Origin: an uncultured bacterium
Lineage (GTDB): Bacteria > Actinomycetota > Coriobacteriia > Coriobacteriales > Coriobacteriaceae
Assembly: GCA_905214905.1 (NCBI GenBank)
Contig: CAJMNK010000097.1
Span: forward strand, 1 to 5,461
Direction of reading: 5' to 3'
Length of the DNA: 5,461 nucleotides
Positions 1 to 5,461 of this stretch are shown here, one piece after another (position 1 is the stretch's first letter; every line of letters begins with the position of its first letter). The notes beneath the pieces are model-generated. The model made no database searches, was not told the DNA's origin, and worked only from the letters and a program-made list of their open reading frames with translations. The position numbers and the translations under genes were made by a program.

Positions 1-4
1 CAAG

Positions 5-751
5 TTACGCCATCAGCTTGGTCACCGCGTTCGCATACGCTACCGGATCCTCGATGGGCAGGCCCTCAACCAGCAGCGCCTGGTTGTACAGCAGCTCGGC
101 GTACAGCTTCACCTTGTCGGCATCGCCGGCTTCCTGCGCGGCGCGCAGCACGTCGAACACCGCGTGCTTCGCGTTCACTTCCAGAACACGCTCAGACTTG
201 ATGCCCTCGCCGCCGTCGGGCATCTGCGCCATGATGCGCTCCATCTCCAGCGACACCGGACCGGCCGCGGTGATGCAAGCTGGAGCATCGGTCAGGCGTG
301 ACGACACCGCCACCTTCGTCACCGAGTCGCCCAGCGCGTCCTTCATAGCGGCGAACAGGGCCTCGTTGTCCTTCGTCGTCTCCTCAGCTTCCTTCTTCTC
401 CTCCTCGGAGGCCAGGTCGAGGTCGCCCGACGCCACGTTCTTCAGCTCGAACGGCTCCGGCGCATCCTCGCCGTCGGCCGCGGGCGCGCCGTACGTCATC
501 ATCGACTGGAAGCAGAACTCGTCCACGTCCTTCGTGCACAGCAGCACGTCGTAGCCCTTGCCCCTGGCGGCTTCGAGGAACGTGTGTTTTTCCACGGGGT
601 CGTCCACATAGAGCAGCACGACGGTCTTGTTCTTGTCGGTCTGGTTCTCCTTTACCTTTTCGAGGTACTCCTTGGGCGTGAAATACTTGCCCTCGACGTT
701 CTTCCAGAGCATGAAATCCTGCGCCTTCTCGGCGAATTTCTCGTCGGTGAA
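5..751 (-). pseudogene. htpG: Truncated htpG: C-terminal ~240 codons only, joined in frame to the upstream dehydrogenase
   Basis: Residues ~341-588 of the chimera. HtpG is normally 620-690 residues: an N-terminal ATP-binding domain, a middle domain and a C-terminal dimerisation domain. Here only the end of the middle domain and the dimerisation domain remain. The acidic stretch at residues 436-470 and the RLTDxPAC, LExNxxH and LYNQALL motifs are in family order and run to a natural C-terminus (..TKLMA), so the 3' end is intact. Without the ATPase domain it cannot work as an Hsp90 chaperone; the retained part could still dimerise. No separate start with a convincing ribosome binding site was seen at the beginning of the HtpG part, so it would be translated only as part of the fusion. 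Calling it a pseudogene is an inference that holds only if the fusion is real and no intact htpG compensates elsewhere. Confidence 0.6.
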
Positions 752-1771
752 GGGCTCGGGGTTTCCCTGCTTCCACTCGTTGGTGGCGTGCGCATACTCG
801 CACAGGGCGGGGATATCGGACTCGGAAAGCCCGACCTGCTCAAGCGTCACGGGCAGCCCCATCTCCTTGTTAAAGGCTGCGTAGCGCTCAAGGTTCTCGG
901 TATCGCCCGTGTAGGCAAACAGCACCAGCACGCCCAGGCTCACGACCTCGCCATGCAGGTAGGTGCCCTCGCGCGGAATGCTGCAGGTGGCGTTGTAGAA
1001 CGCATGCGCCACGCTCGAGTTGTAGTAGTAATCGTTTTGGTTGGTCAGGTTCGAGACATAGCCCGTGTTGACCACGATATCGAGCGCGATCTGCTTGACG
1101 GCTTCGGTCGACAGGTTCTGGCGAACGTCCTCAAGACCCTGCACACCATAGGTAAACAGCGGCTCGGAGCAGGTGTGTGCGAGCGCCAGGCCAAGACCTG
1201 CGGTGTGCTCCAGGTTGCCGGCGCTCGTGGCGTACTCGACCTCGGGCTGCTTGGACAGGGCATCGCCCACGCCCGCCCAGAAGTACTCCGCCGGAGCCTC
1301 GGCGATGATCTTGGGGTTGATGAAGATGTGCGCGGGGCGGTTGGGGTACGAATAGCCCTCGAGAGAGCCGTCGTCGTTGTAGACAACGGCAATGGCGGTC
1401 GCGGCCGAGCAGTTGGAGCAGATCGTCGGTACCGTAAAGACGATCTTCTTGAGCTCGATGGCCGCCGTCTTGACGGTGTCGAGCGCTTTGCCGCCGCCGC
1501 ATGCGATAAGCACGTCAGCTTCCTGGCAGGCAGGGGAGTTCACGACCTTGGCGATATTGGCACGCGTACTGTTGGTGCCATAGACGCGCGTCTCCAGAAT
1601 CTCGACGTCGGTACCTGCCAGCGCAGCTTCGATACCTGGAAGTGCTGCGGCCAGTGCCCGCTTGCCACCGATGATCGCGACCTTGGTCGCTCCGTACTCG
1701 GCCAGCGCGCCGGGTAGCTCGTCAAAGCAGTCTTCGCCGACGGTATAGTCGCTCATTCCAATTGTGCGCAT
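5..1771 (-). CDS. Chimeric protein: iron-containing alcohol dehydrogenase (N-terminal) fused in frame to HtpG C-terminal region
   Basis: 588 residues, ATG start, TAA stop, no internal stop. Residues 1 to about 345 are a group III metal-dependent alcohol dehydrogenase (GldA/HcxA-like), expected to be a cytosolic NAD(P)-dependent oxidoreductase of unknown substrate. Seen: a Rossmann-type N-terminus (VAIIGGKRAL, 31-40), the dinucleotide motif CGGGKALDTVK (91-101), the family segment VPTICSNCSAATAIAVVYND (114-133), and the three expected metal ligands D170 (GVGDALSK), H256 (VAHAFYN) and H273 (YLHGEVVSLG). Residues from about 345 to 588 match the end of Hsp90/HtpG: GKYFTPKEYLEKVKENQTDK, SSRLTDAPACI (490-500), LEVNAKHAV, and the terminal LYNQALLVEG..IEDP..YANAVTKLM. 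The dehydrogenase lacks only its last ~15-20 residues; HtpG lacks its GHKL ATPase domain and most of its middle domain. The first ATG is preferred over M6 because GAAGG precedes it by 5 nt. The reading frame and both family assignments are secure; whether the join exists in the cell is not. Confidence 0.85.
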   Translation of the reverse strand: MRTIGMSDYTVGEDCFDELPGALAEYGATKVAIIGGKRALAAALPGIEAALAGTDVEILETRVYGTNSTRANIAKVVNSPACQEADVLIACGGGKALDTVKTAAIELKKIVFTVPTICSNCSAATAIAVVYNDDGSLEGYSYPNRPAHIFINPKIIAEAPAEYFWAGVGDALSKQPEVEYATSAGNLEHTAGLGLALAHTCSEPLFTYGVQGLEDVRQNLSTEAVKQIALDIVVNTGYVSNLTNQNDYYYNSSVAHAFYNATCSIPREGTYLHGEVVSLGVLVLFAYTGDTENLERYAAFNKEMGLPVTLEQVGLSESDIPALCEYAHATNEWKQGNPEPFTDEKFAEKAQDFMLWKNVEGKYFTPKEYLEKVKENQTDKNKTVVLLYVDDPVEKHTFLEAARGKGYDVLLCTKDVDEFCFQSMMTYGAPAADGEDAPEPFELKNVASGDLDLASEEEKKEAEETTKDNEALFAAMKDALGDSVTKVAVSSRLTDAPACITAAGPVSLEMERIMAQMPDGGEGIKSERVLEVNAKHAVFDVLRAAQEAGDADKVKLYAELLYNQALLVEGLPIEDPVAYANAVTKLMA

Positions 1772-1885
1772 AGGTACCTTCTTTCCTTCGATAAAGTGCT
1801 TTCAGGTATTTTGCTCCAAGTGAGTGCTTGCGACCGTGAGAAATTTCTAAAGTATGAAACCGATGTTGAGGGTTTTTCGCCGGCG
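1772..1885. other. Divergent intergenic region between the chimera and the ileS promoter
   Basis: This AT-richer stretch carries the start signals of the leftward gene. It contains a perfect 10-bp palindrome AGAAATTTCT (1839-1848) and two copies of AGTGCTT (1796-1802 and 1824-1830). Either could be an operator, but nothing ties them to a known regulator. A weak minus-strand promoter can be drawn (TTGGAG at 1819-1814 and TTTATC at 1795-1790, spacer 18), but it would leave a leader of only about 10 nt, so I do not call it. No gene is seen here. Confidence 0.45.
1777..1781 (-). promoter_or_regulatory. Ribosome binding site of the dehydrogenase-HtpG chimera
   Basis: Read on the minus strand this is GAAGG, five bases before the ATG at 1771-1769. 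A second AAGGA lies further upstream (1784-1788), too far to be the main site. The spacing selects the first ATG over the in-frame ATG five codons later, which has only TTGGA in front of it. Confidence 0.6.
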
Positions 1886-1913
1886 TTGACCGTGCTACCA
1901 TACAGCGCATAAG
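1886..1913 (+). promoter_or_regulatory. Probable sigma-70-type promoter of the ileS leader
   Basis: A -35 box TTGACC (1886-1891), a 16-bp spacer and a -10-like CATAAG (1908-1913). Transcription would start near 1919-1921, exactly at the GGGG that opens Stem I of the T-box. That placement is the main support, since the -10 box matches the consensus at only four of six positions. Confidence 0.6.
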
Positions 1914-2126
1914 CGTTGATGGGGACGAGTAGTCGGCCGTCCGTGTGCTACAGAGAACGGGGAGCGCTGAGAGCCCGTGCATGCGACCGATGAAAATCAC
2001 CCCGGAGCTGCGGTCCCAACGGACGTGCCGCGCAGGTTCGTCTTAGTAGACATCGCCGAGATGGTCGTCGATACAGGCCAGCCGAGTAACGGATGCGAGC
2101 GCGCTGTAATGCGGGCGAGGGCATCT

Positions 2127-2194
2127 AAGCTGGGTGGTTAAGCGAAGAGCTTTTGCGGGCACACGGCCCGTTTTGTGGCGCTTCGTCCCAGCTT
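2127..2194 (+). promoter_or_regulatory. T-box antiterminator with tRNA acceptor-end contact
   Basis: Helix A1 pairs AAGCTGGG (2127-2134) with CCCAGCTT (2187-2194), a perfect 8-bp match. A seven-base bulge TGGTTAA (2135-2141) follows; its UGGU is complementary to the ACCA end expected for tRNA-Ile. Helix A2 pairs GCGAAG (2142-2147) with CTTCGT (2181-2186), one G-U pair included. Between the A2 strands sits an extra hairpin, CGGGC 2156-2160 / GCCCG 2166-2170. The usual bulge is UGGNACC, so UAA in place of ACC is a variant. The 3' strand of this structure overlaps the 5' arm of the terminator, so the two are mutually exclusive. Confidence 0.85.
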
Positions 2195-2214
2195 GCAGGG
2201 ACGGGCGCTTTTTT
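2178..2214 (+). terminator. Rho-independent attenuator terminator of the ileS T-box
   Basis: GCGC-TT-CGTCCC (2178-2189) pairs with GGGACGGGCGC (2198-2208) around the loop AGCTTGCA, with one bulged T and one G-T pair, followed directly by six T (2209-2214). It forms when tRNA-Ile is charged and the antiterminator is not stabilised. A U-tract well upstream of the ribosome binding site points to control of transcription rather than of translation initiation. Confidence 0.88.
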
Positions 2215-2246
2215 GGTGCCCAACGGGCGTGCGCGCCCACGACATG

Positions 2247-2253
2247 AAAGGGG
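2247..2253 (+). promoter_or_regulatory. Ribosome binding site deciding the GTG start of ileS
   Basis: AAAGGGG lies four bases before GTG 2258-2260. It fixes the start there rather than at the in-frame TTG at 2153, which lies inside the T-box antiterminator and would add 35 residues unlike any IleRS N-terminus. Just upstream, GGGCG 2225-2229 / CGCCC 2234-2238 can form a small hairpin that leaves the site free. Confidence 0.8.
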
Positions 2254-2257
2254 TACC

Positions 2258-5059
2258 GTGGCAAACGAGTACAAGCAGACGATGAATCTGCCCAAAACCG
2301 GTTTTCCCATGCGTGCCGGTCTTTCCAAGTCCGAGCCCAAGCGACTCAAGGACTGGCAGGACAACAAGGTCTACGAGCAGGTTCTGAAGAAGAACGAGGG
2401 TCACAAGAAGTTCGTGCTGCACGACGGCCCTCCGTACGCCAACGGTCCGATCCACATCGGCCACGCCATGAATAAGATCTCCAAGGACATGATCAACCGC
2501 TACTGGATGATGCAGGGCTATGAGGTCCCTTATGTCCCCGGTTGGGACTGCCACGGCCAGCCGATCGAGCACAAGGTCGAGGAGAAGCTCGGCACCGAGA
2601 AGTTCAACCAGACCCCCACGGCCAAGATTCGTGAGCTCTGCAACGAGTTCGCTGTCGAGAACATTGAGCTTCAGAAGGCCGGTTTCCGTCGCTTGGGCGT
2701 GCTCGGCGACTGGGACAACCCCTACCTGACGCTCTATCACCAGCATGACGCCGCCGACATCGAGGTTTTCAAGGCGATGTTCGATAAGGGCATGATCTAT
2801 CGCGGCCACAAGCCGGTTCACTGGTGCAAGCACTGCCACACTGCGCTGGCCGAGGCCGAGATCGAGTACTCCGACGAGACGAGCCCGTCCATCTTCGTGC
2901 GCTTTGAGATGACCTCCAAGCCCGCCGGCCTCGAGGACTTCGACGGCCCGGTCGACTTTATCATCTGGACGACCACGCCGTGGACCATTCCCTCCGACCA
3001 GGCCGTTTCCCTTAAGCCCGGCGCCGCCTACGTCGCCGTTGAGCACGATGGTCGTGCCGAGGTCATGCTCGAGGACCTGGCTCCCAAGTGCTGCGAGGAG
3101 TTTGGCTGGGAGTACACCCCGGTCATGGTCGACGGCAAGCCCTATGTGGTTCCCGCCGAGACCTTCCACCACATCCGCTACAAGCAGCCGATCTTTGACG
3201 GCGTCGAGGGCGTGGCGCTGCTGGCCGATTACGTCGGTGTCGACGACGGTACCGGTATCGTCCACAACTCGCCCGGCCACGGCGTTGACGACTACTTTGC
3301 CTGCCTCAAGGAGGGCATCACCGACATCTGCATGCCGGTCGATGACGACGGCAAGTTCTACACCGGTGAGGAGTTTGGCACCGGTGGCCCCTTCAGCGGC
3401 ATGGATACCGACGAGGCCAACCCGCACATCATCGAGTTCCTGCGCGAGCGCGGCACCCTGGTCCTCGAGAAGAAAATCACGCACAGCTACCCGCACTGCT
3501 GGCGCTGTAAGCACCCGGTGCTCTTCCGTGCTACCGACCAGTGGTTTGTCTCGATGGACAAGACGGGTCTGCGTGAGCAGGCTGGCAAGGAGGTCCGTGA
3601 GAACGTCAAGTGGTATCCGGCCCACGCGGCCAACCGCATCGGTGCCATGGTCGAGCAGCGTCCCGACTGGTGCATCAGCCGCCAGCGCAACTGGGGCGTG
3701 CCTATCCCCAGCTACACCTGCGCCGACTGCGGCGAGAAGGTCATGAACGACGCCACGCTCGACGCCGTCATCAAGCTCTTCCACGAGAAGGGCTCCGACG
3801 CCTGGTTCACCGTTGCTCCCGAGAGCTACCTGGACGAGGCCTGCGTCTGCCCCAAGTGCGGTGGCCATCACCTCAAGGCCGATAAGGACATCCTCGACGT
3901 GTGGTGGGATTCCGGCGTCTCCTGGAAGGCCGTCTGCGAGTACCGCCCCGAGCTGGAGTACCCGGCGGATGTCTACCTCGAGGGTTCTGACCAGCACCGC
4001 GGTTGGTTCCAGAGCTCGCTGCTCACCTCGGTGGGCGCCAACGGCCACGCTCCGTACAAGGCGGTCGTCTCGCAGGGCTTTACCCTCGACGGCCAGGGCC
4101 GCAAGATGTCCAAGTCACTCGGCAACGTCATCGACCCCAATAAGGTCTGTGACGAGATGGGCGCCGACATCATTCGCCTGTGGGTTGCTTCCGTCGATAC
4201 CAGCTCTGACGTCTCCATCGATCACGAGATTCTTGCTCGTACGTCCGATGCCTACCGTCGTTTCCGCAACACGCTGCGCTTCCTGCTCTCCGAGCTCGAG
4301 GGTCAGTTTCAGCCCGAGACCGACGGCGTCGCCTTCGCCGACCTGCTGCCGCTCGACAAGCTCATGGTTGCCCGCCTGACCCAGGTCCAGGCCGAGGTCG
4401 ATGATGCCTACGCCAGCTACGAGTTCCCGCGTGCTTACCGTGCGCTCTACGACTTCGTGGTTACCGAGCTCTCCAATGTGTACCTCGACGCCCTGAAGGA
4501 CCGTCTGTACTGCGACAAGCCCGGCTCGCTCGAGCGCCGCAGCGCCCAGACCGTGCTGGCCGAGCTCTTCTCGATGCTCATGCGCGACCTGCAGCCGATC
4601 CTGTCCTACACCGTCGATGAGGCCATGGCCTATGCACCTGCCGGCTGCGTCGATCACCAGAAGTACGCCGCGCTGCTCGATTGGTACAAGTCGCCCATCA
4701 CGGTCGACGAGGCCAACGAGTTTGAGGGCGTGCTCGAGGCTTCTCTCGAGCTCCGTAGCGTCGTGACCAAGGCACTTGAGGATGCCCGCTCCGCCGGTAC
4801 CTTCACCAAGAGCCAGCAGGTCCGCGTCAAGGCGGTCGTTCCCGCCGAGATGTACGCGCTGCTGACCGGTGATAAGGCCGTCGACCTGGCCGAGTTCTAC
4901 ATCGTCTCCGATGTTGAGCTGACTCAGGGCGAGGAGCTCTCCGTTGCCATCGAGGCAGCCGAGGGCGAGTGCTGCGACCGTTGCTGGAACTACCGCACCA
5001 CCGTCGGCGAGTACAACGGCCACGCGCATATCTGCAAGCGCTGCGCGAATGCCCTTTAA
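2258..5059 (+). CDS. ileS: Isoleucyl-tRNA synthetase
   Basis: A class I synthetase that charges tRNA-Ile in the cytoplasm; 933 residues against 938 in E. coli, so full length. The N-terminus MNLPKTGFPMRAGLSKSEP is typical. HIGH is at 66-69 (GPIHIGHA) and KMSKS at 616-620 (GRKMSKSLGN), together forming the ATP site. The CP1 editing domain, which hydrolyses Val-tRNA-Ile, lies between them, with WTTTPWTIPSD (237-247) and GTGIVHNSPGHGVDDY (331-346). Also seen are DVWWDSGVSW (547-556) and EGSDQHRGWFQSS (575-587). Possible metal-binding pairs are C190/C193, C414/C417 and C488/C491 with C531/C534. The C-terminal zinc finger is C906-x2-C909 and C926-x2-C929, as in the mupirocin-sensitive bacterial type; sensitivity itself is not shown. 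Expression should be governed by the T-box just upstream. No frameshift or missing catalytic motif was found. Codons are strongly C/G-ending, as expected for a well-expressed gene. Confidence 0.98.
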   Translation: MANEYKQTMNLPKTGFPMRAGLSKSEPKRLKDWQDNKVYEQVLKKNEGHKKFVLHDGPPYANGPIHIGHAMNKISKDMINRYWMMQGYEVPYVPGWDCHGQPIEHKVEEKLGTEKFNQTPTAKIRELCNEFAVENIELQKAGFRRLGVLGDWDNPYLTLYHQHDAADIEVFKAMFDKGMIYRGHKPVHWCKHCHTALAEAEIEYSDETSPSIFVRFEMTSKPAGLEDFDGPVDFIIWTTTPWTIPSDQAVSLKPGAAYVAVEHDGRAEVMLEDLAPKCCEEFGWEYTPVMVDGKPYVVPAETFHHIRYKQPIFDGVEGVALLADYVGVDDGTGIVHNSPGHGVDDYFACLKEGITDICMPVDDDGKFYTGEEFGTGGPFSGMDTDEANPHIIEFLRERGTLVLEKKITHSYPHCWRCKHPVLFRATDQWFVSMDKTGLREQAGKEVRENVKWYPAHAANRIGAMVEQRPDWCISRQRNWGVPIPSYTCADCGEKVMNDATLDAVIKLFHEKGSDAWFTVAPESYLDEACVCPKCGGHHLKADKDILDVWWDSGVSWKAVCEYRPELEYPADVYLEGSDQHRGWFQSSLLTSVGANGHAPYKAVVSQGFTLDGQGRKMSKSLGNVIDPNKVCDEMGADIIRLWVASVDTSSDVSIDHEILARTSDAYRRFRNTLRFLLSELEGQFQPETDGVAFADLLPLDKLMVARLTQVQAEVDDAYASYEFPRAYRALYDFVVTELSNVYLDALKDRLYCDKPGSLERRSAQTVLAELFSMLMRDLQPILSYTVDEAMAYAPAGCVDHQKYAALLDWYKSPITVDEANEFEGVLEASLELRSVVTKALEDARSAGTFTKSQQVRVKAVVPAEMYALLTGDKAVDLAEFYIVSDVELTQGEELSVAIEAAEGECCDRCWNYRTTVGEYNGHAHICKRCANAL

Positions 5060-5129
5060 GGCACGGTAACTCGGCATTTTAGTTATAGGGAGAATTTGGA
5101 CGCCTTCGGCCCATTTGCTCCGCTGAATA

Positions 5130-5169
5130 AAAGCGGCATTCTGTTTTTCGGAATGCCGCTTTCTTTTTA
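5130..5169 (+). terminator. Strong, probably bidirectional rho-independent terminator after ileS
   Basis: A perfect 12-bp stem, AAAGCGGCATTC (5130-5141) with GAATGCCGCTTT (5151-5162), around a nine-base loop, followed by TTCTTTTT. The A-rich bases before the stem (AATAAAA) would give a T-rich tail on the minus strand, so it may also stop leftward transcription. It lies 70 bases after the ileS stop and should separate ileS from lspA. The 5060-5129 stretch before it holds nothing I recognise beyond a short GCC-TTC-GGC hairpin (5102-5110). Confidence 0.92.
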
Positions 5170-5223
5170 TGCTGGTTATTTATCTGGCGTTAGCGAATAT
5201 GTCGTGCGCTCTGCGTGTGGCAA

Positions 5224-5229
5224 TATAAG
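5224..5229 (+). promoter_or_regulatory. Candidate -10 box for lspA
   Basis: TATAAG lies in the AT-richer gap between the ileS terminator and lspA. A promoter is expected here because the terminator cuts off read-through. No good -35 box is visible at 16-18 bases upstream (around GTCGTG, 5201-5206), so this is tentative. Confidence 0.25.
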
Positions 5230-5281
5230 ATGGTTAATTGCGTTAAACGGAATTCGATGTTCTTGAGGGTAGGGGATTGAT

Positions 5282-5461
5282 TTGGGTCGTGTTGGGGATA
5301 TGACGCCGACTTTGCGTTGGCGGTTGGGTGTTGCTGGTTGCGTGGCGTTGGTCGTGCTGTTTGTTGACCAGCTGACCAAGCTTGCGGTTCGTGCCGTGGG
5401 CGACGCTCTGCATATGACTGTTATCCCCGGTGTGATTGACTTTCTGTTTGTCCGCAATATC
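5282..5461 (+). CDS. lspA: Lipoprotein signal peptidase (signal peptidase II), N-terminal part, cut by window end
   Basis: LspA is an inner-membrane aspartyl protease that removes signal peptides from diacylglyceryl-modified prolipoproteins. The 60 visible codons contain a first membrane segment, LGVAGCVALVVLFV (15-28), running into DQLTK (29-33), the family's conserved D-Q-x-x-K box. VIPGVIDFLFVRN (47-59) matches the conserved VIPG..(V/A)xN segment that precedes GAAF in other members. The catalytic aspartates lie further on, beyond the window. I chose TTG 5282 because AGGGG (5271-5275) precedes it by six bases; ATG 5300 is the alternative, but GGGG is only two bases before it. An in-frame TAG at 5270 rules out a start further upstream. 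ileS followed by lspA is a well-known bacterial order, though here a terminator lies between them. The visible codons use more T- and G-ending forms (gtt, ttg, ggt) than ileS, as expected for a less expressed membrane protein. Confidence 0.88.
   Translation, partial: MGRVGDMTPTLRWRLGVAGCVALVVLFVDQLTKLAVRAVGDALHMTVIPGVIDFLFVRNI

Larger units (their letters stand above)
1921..2214 (+). ncRNA. Isoleucine T-box riboswitch (ileS leader)
   Basis: A tRNA-sensing leader that lets transcription reach ileS when uncharged tRNA-Ile binds. Stem I can be drawn from the sequence: GGGG 1921-1924 with CCCC 2000-2003, TCGG 1933-1936 with CCGA 1987-1990, CGTGTGC 1942-1948 with GCATGCG 1979-1985, and ACGGG 1957-1961 with CCCGT 1974-1978. 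The conserved ACGAGTAG (loop E side) and AGAGA bulge (1952-1956) are present, and the apical loop contains GCTGAGAG. The specifier loop on the 3' side reads GAAAATCACC with ATC at 1996-1998, an isoleucine codon followed by A. Next come a hairpin with base CTGCG 2008-2012 / CGCAG 2031-2035 (possible Stem II), TTAGTAGA (2043-2050), a small CATC/GATG hairpin (2051-2063), and Stem III-like GATGC 2092-2096 / GCATC 2121-2125. The antiterminator and terminator are listed separately. Specifier, tRNA-end contact and downstream gene all agree on isoleucine. Confidence 0.95.

Noticed and set aside
18..554. 178-codon plus-strand frame, Ser/Ala rich, opposite the HtpG part
   Set aside because: Low-complexity mirror of Glu/Asp/Ala codons on the real strand; no family resemblance.
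584..1717. Long open frame (377 codons) on the plus strand opposite the dehydrogenase half
   Set aside because: Its protein has no recognisable motif, and the opposite frame carries clear family motifs. Long antisense frames are expected in GC-rich coding DNA.
1722..2000. 92-codon minus-strand frame spanning the divergent spacer
   Set aside because: It runs antisense to Stem I of the T-box and across the ribosome binding site of the chimera; no motif.
2153..2257. N-terminal extension of ileS from TTG 2153
   Set aside because: It would start inside the antiterminator, run through the terminator U-tract and add 35 residues not found in IleRS; the GTG at 2258 has a good ribosome binding site.
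1773..2257. GGTACC just before both start codons (1773-1778 and 2252-2257)
   Set aside because: A 6-bp coincidence next to AAGG-type ribosome binding sites; too short to indicate a cloning scar or shared control.
2138..4048. 636-codon minus-strand open frame opposite ileS
   Set aside because: Antisense shadow of a strongly biased synthetase gene; its composition (Val, Leu, Gly, Asp rich) has no domain pattern and it begins in the middle of ileS. The 320-codon frame at 4115-5077 is rejected for the same reason.
5089..5120. Imperfect inverted repeat GGGAGAATTTGG / CCATTTGCTCC upstream of the terminator
   Set aside because: Only the ends and the innermost pairs match; several mismatches make a stable stem unlikely.
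5176..5457. 93-codon minus-strand frame at the right end
   Set aside because: It lies opposite the lspA N-terminus and its promoter region; the plus-strand LspA motifs DQLTK and VIPG..VRN are convincing.

Overview
This GC-rich window suggests a high-GC Gram-positive bacterium. A T-box leader on ileS, AAGG-type ribosome binding sites, GTG/TTG starts and the C/G-rich third codon positions would fit a gut actinobacterium of class Coriobacteriia (Collinsella-like). That placement is inferred from general character, not from a database match.

Layout: (1) 5-1771, minus strand, one uninterrupted 588-residue reading frame joining two unrelated proteins. The N-terminal ~345 residues are a nearly complete iron-containing alcohol dehydrogenase of the GldA/HcxA (YbdH) type. 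The C-terminal ~240 residues are the end of the Hsp90 chaperone HtpG, without its ATPase domain. The switch lies at 722-751. (2) 1772-1885, a divergent intergenic region. (3) 1886-2257, a promoter followed by a complete isoleucine T-box riboswitch: Stem I with an AUC specifier, later stems, competing antiterminator and terminator, and then the ribosome binding site. (4) 2258-5059, plus strand, full-length isoleucyl-tRNA synthetase (ileS, GTG start, 933 residues). (5) 5060-5281, an intergenic region with a strong, probably bidirectional terminator. (6) 5282-5461, plus strand, the first 60 codons of the lipoprotein signal peptidase gene lspA, cut by the window edge.

The plus-strand half is an ordinary housekeeping locus: uncharged tRNA-Ile should stabilise the antiterminator and turn on ileS, and lspA follows behind a terminator. 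The remarkable item is the dehydrogenase-HtpG chimera. It looks like the product of an in-frame deletion between two co-directional genes at a short stretch where the two proteins would read alike (around DEKFAE), or else an assembly join. A long-established functional fusion is possible, but I know of no such family. No mobile elements, CRISPR arrays, tRNAs or rRNAs were seen.
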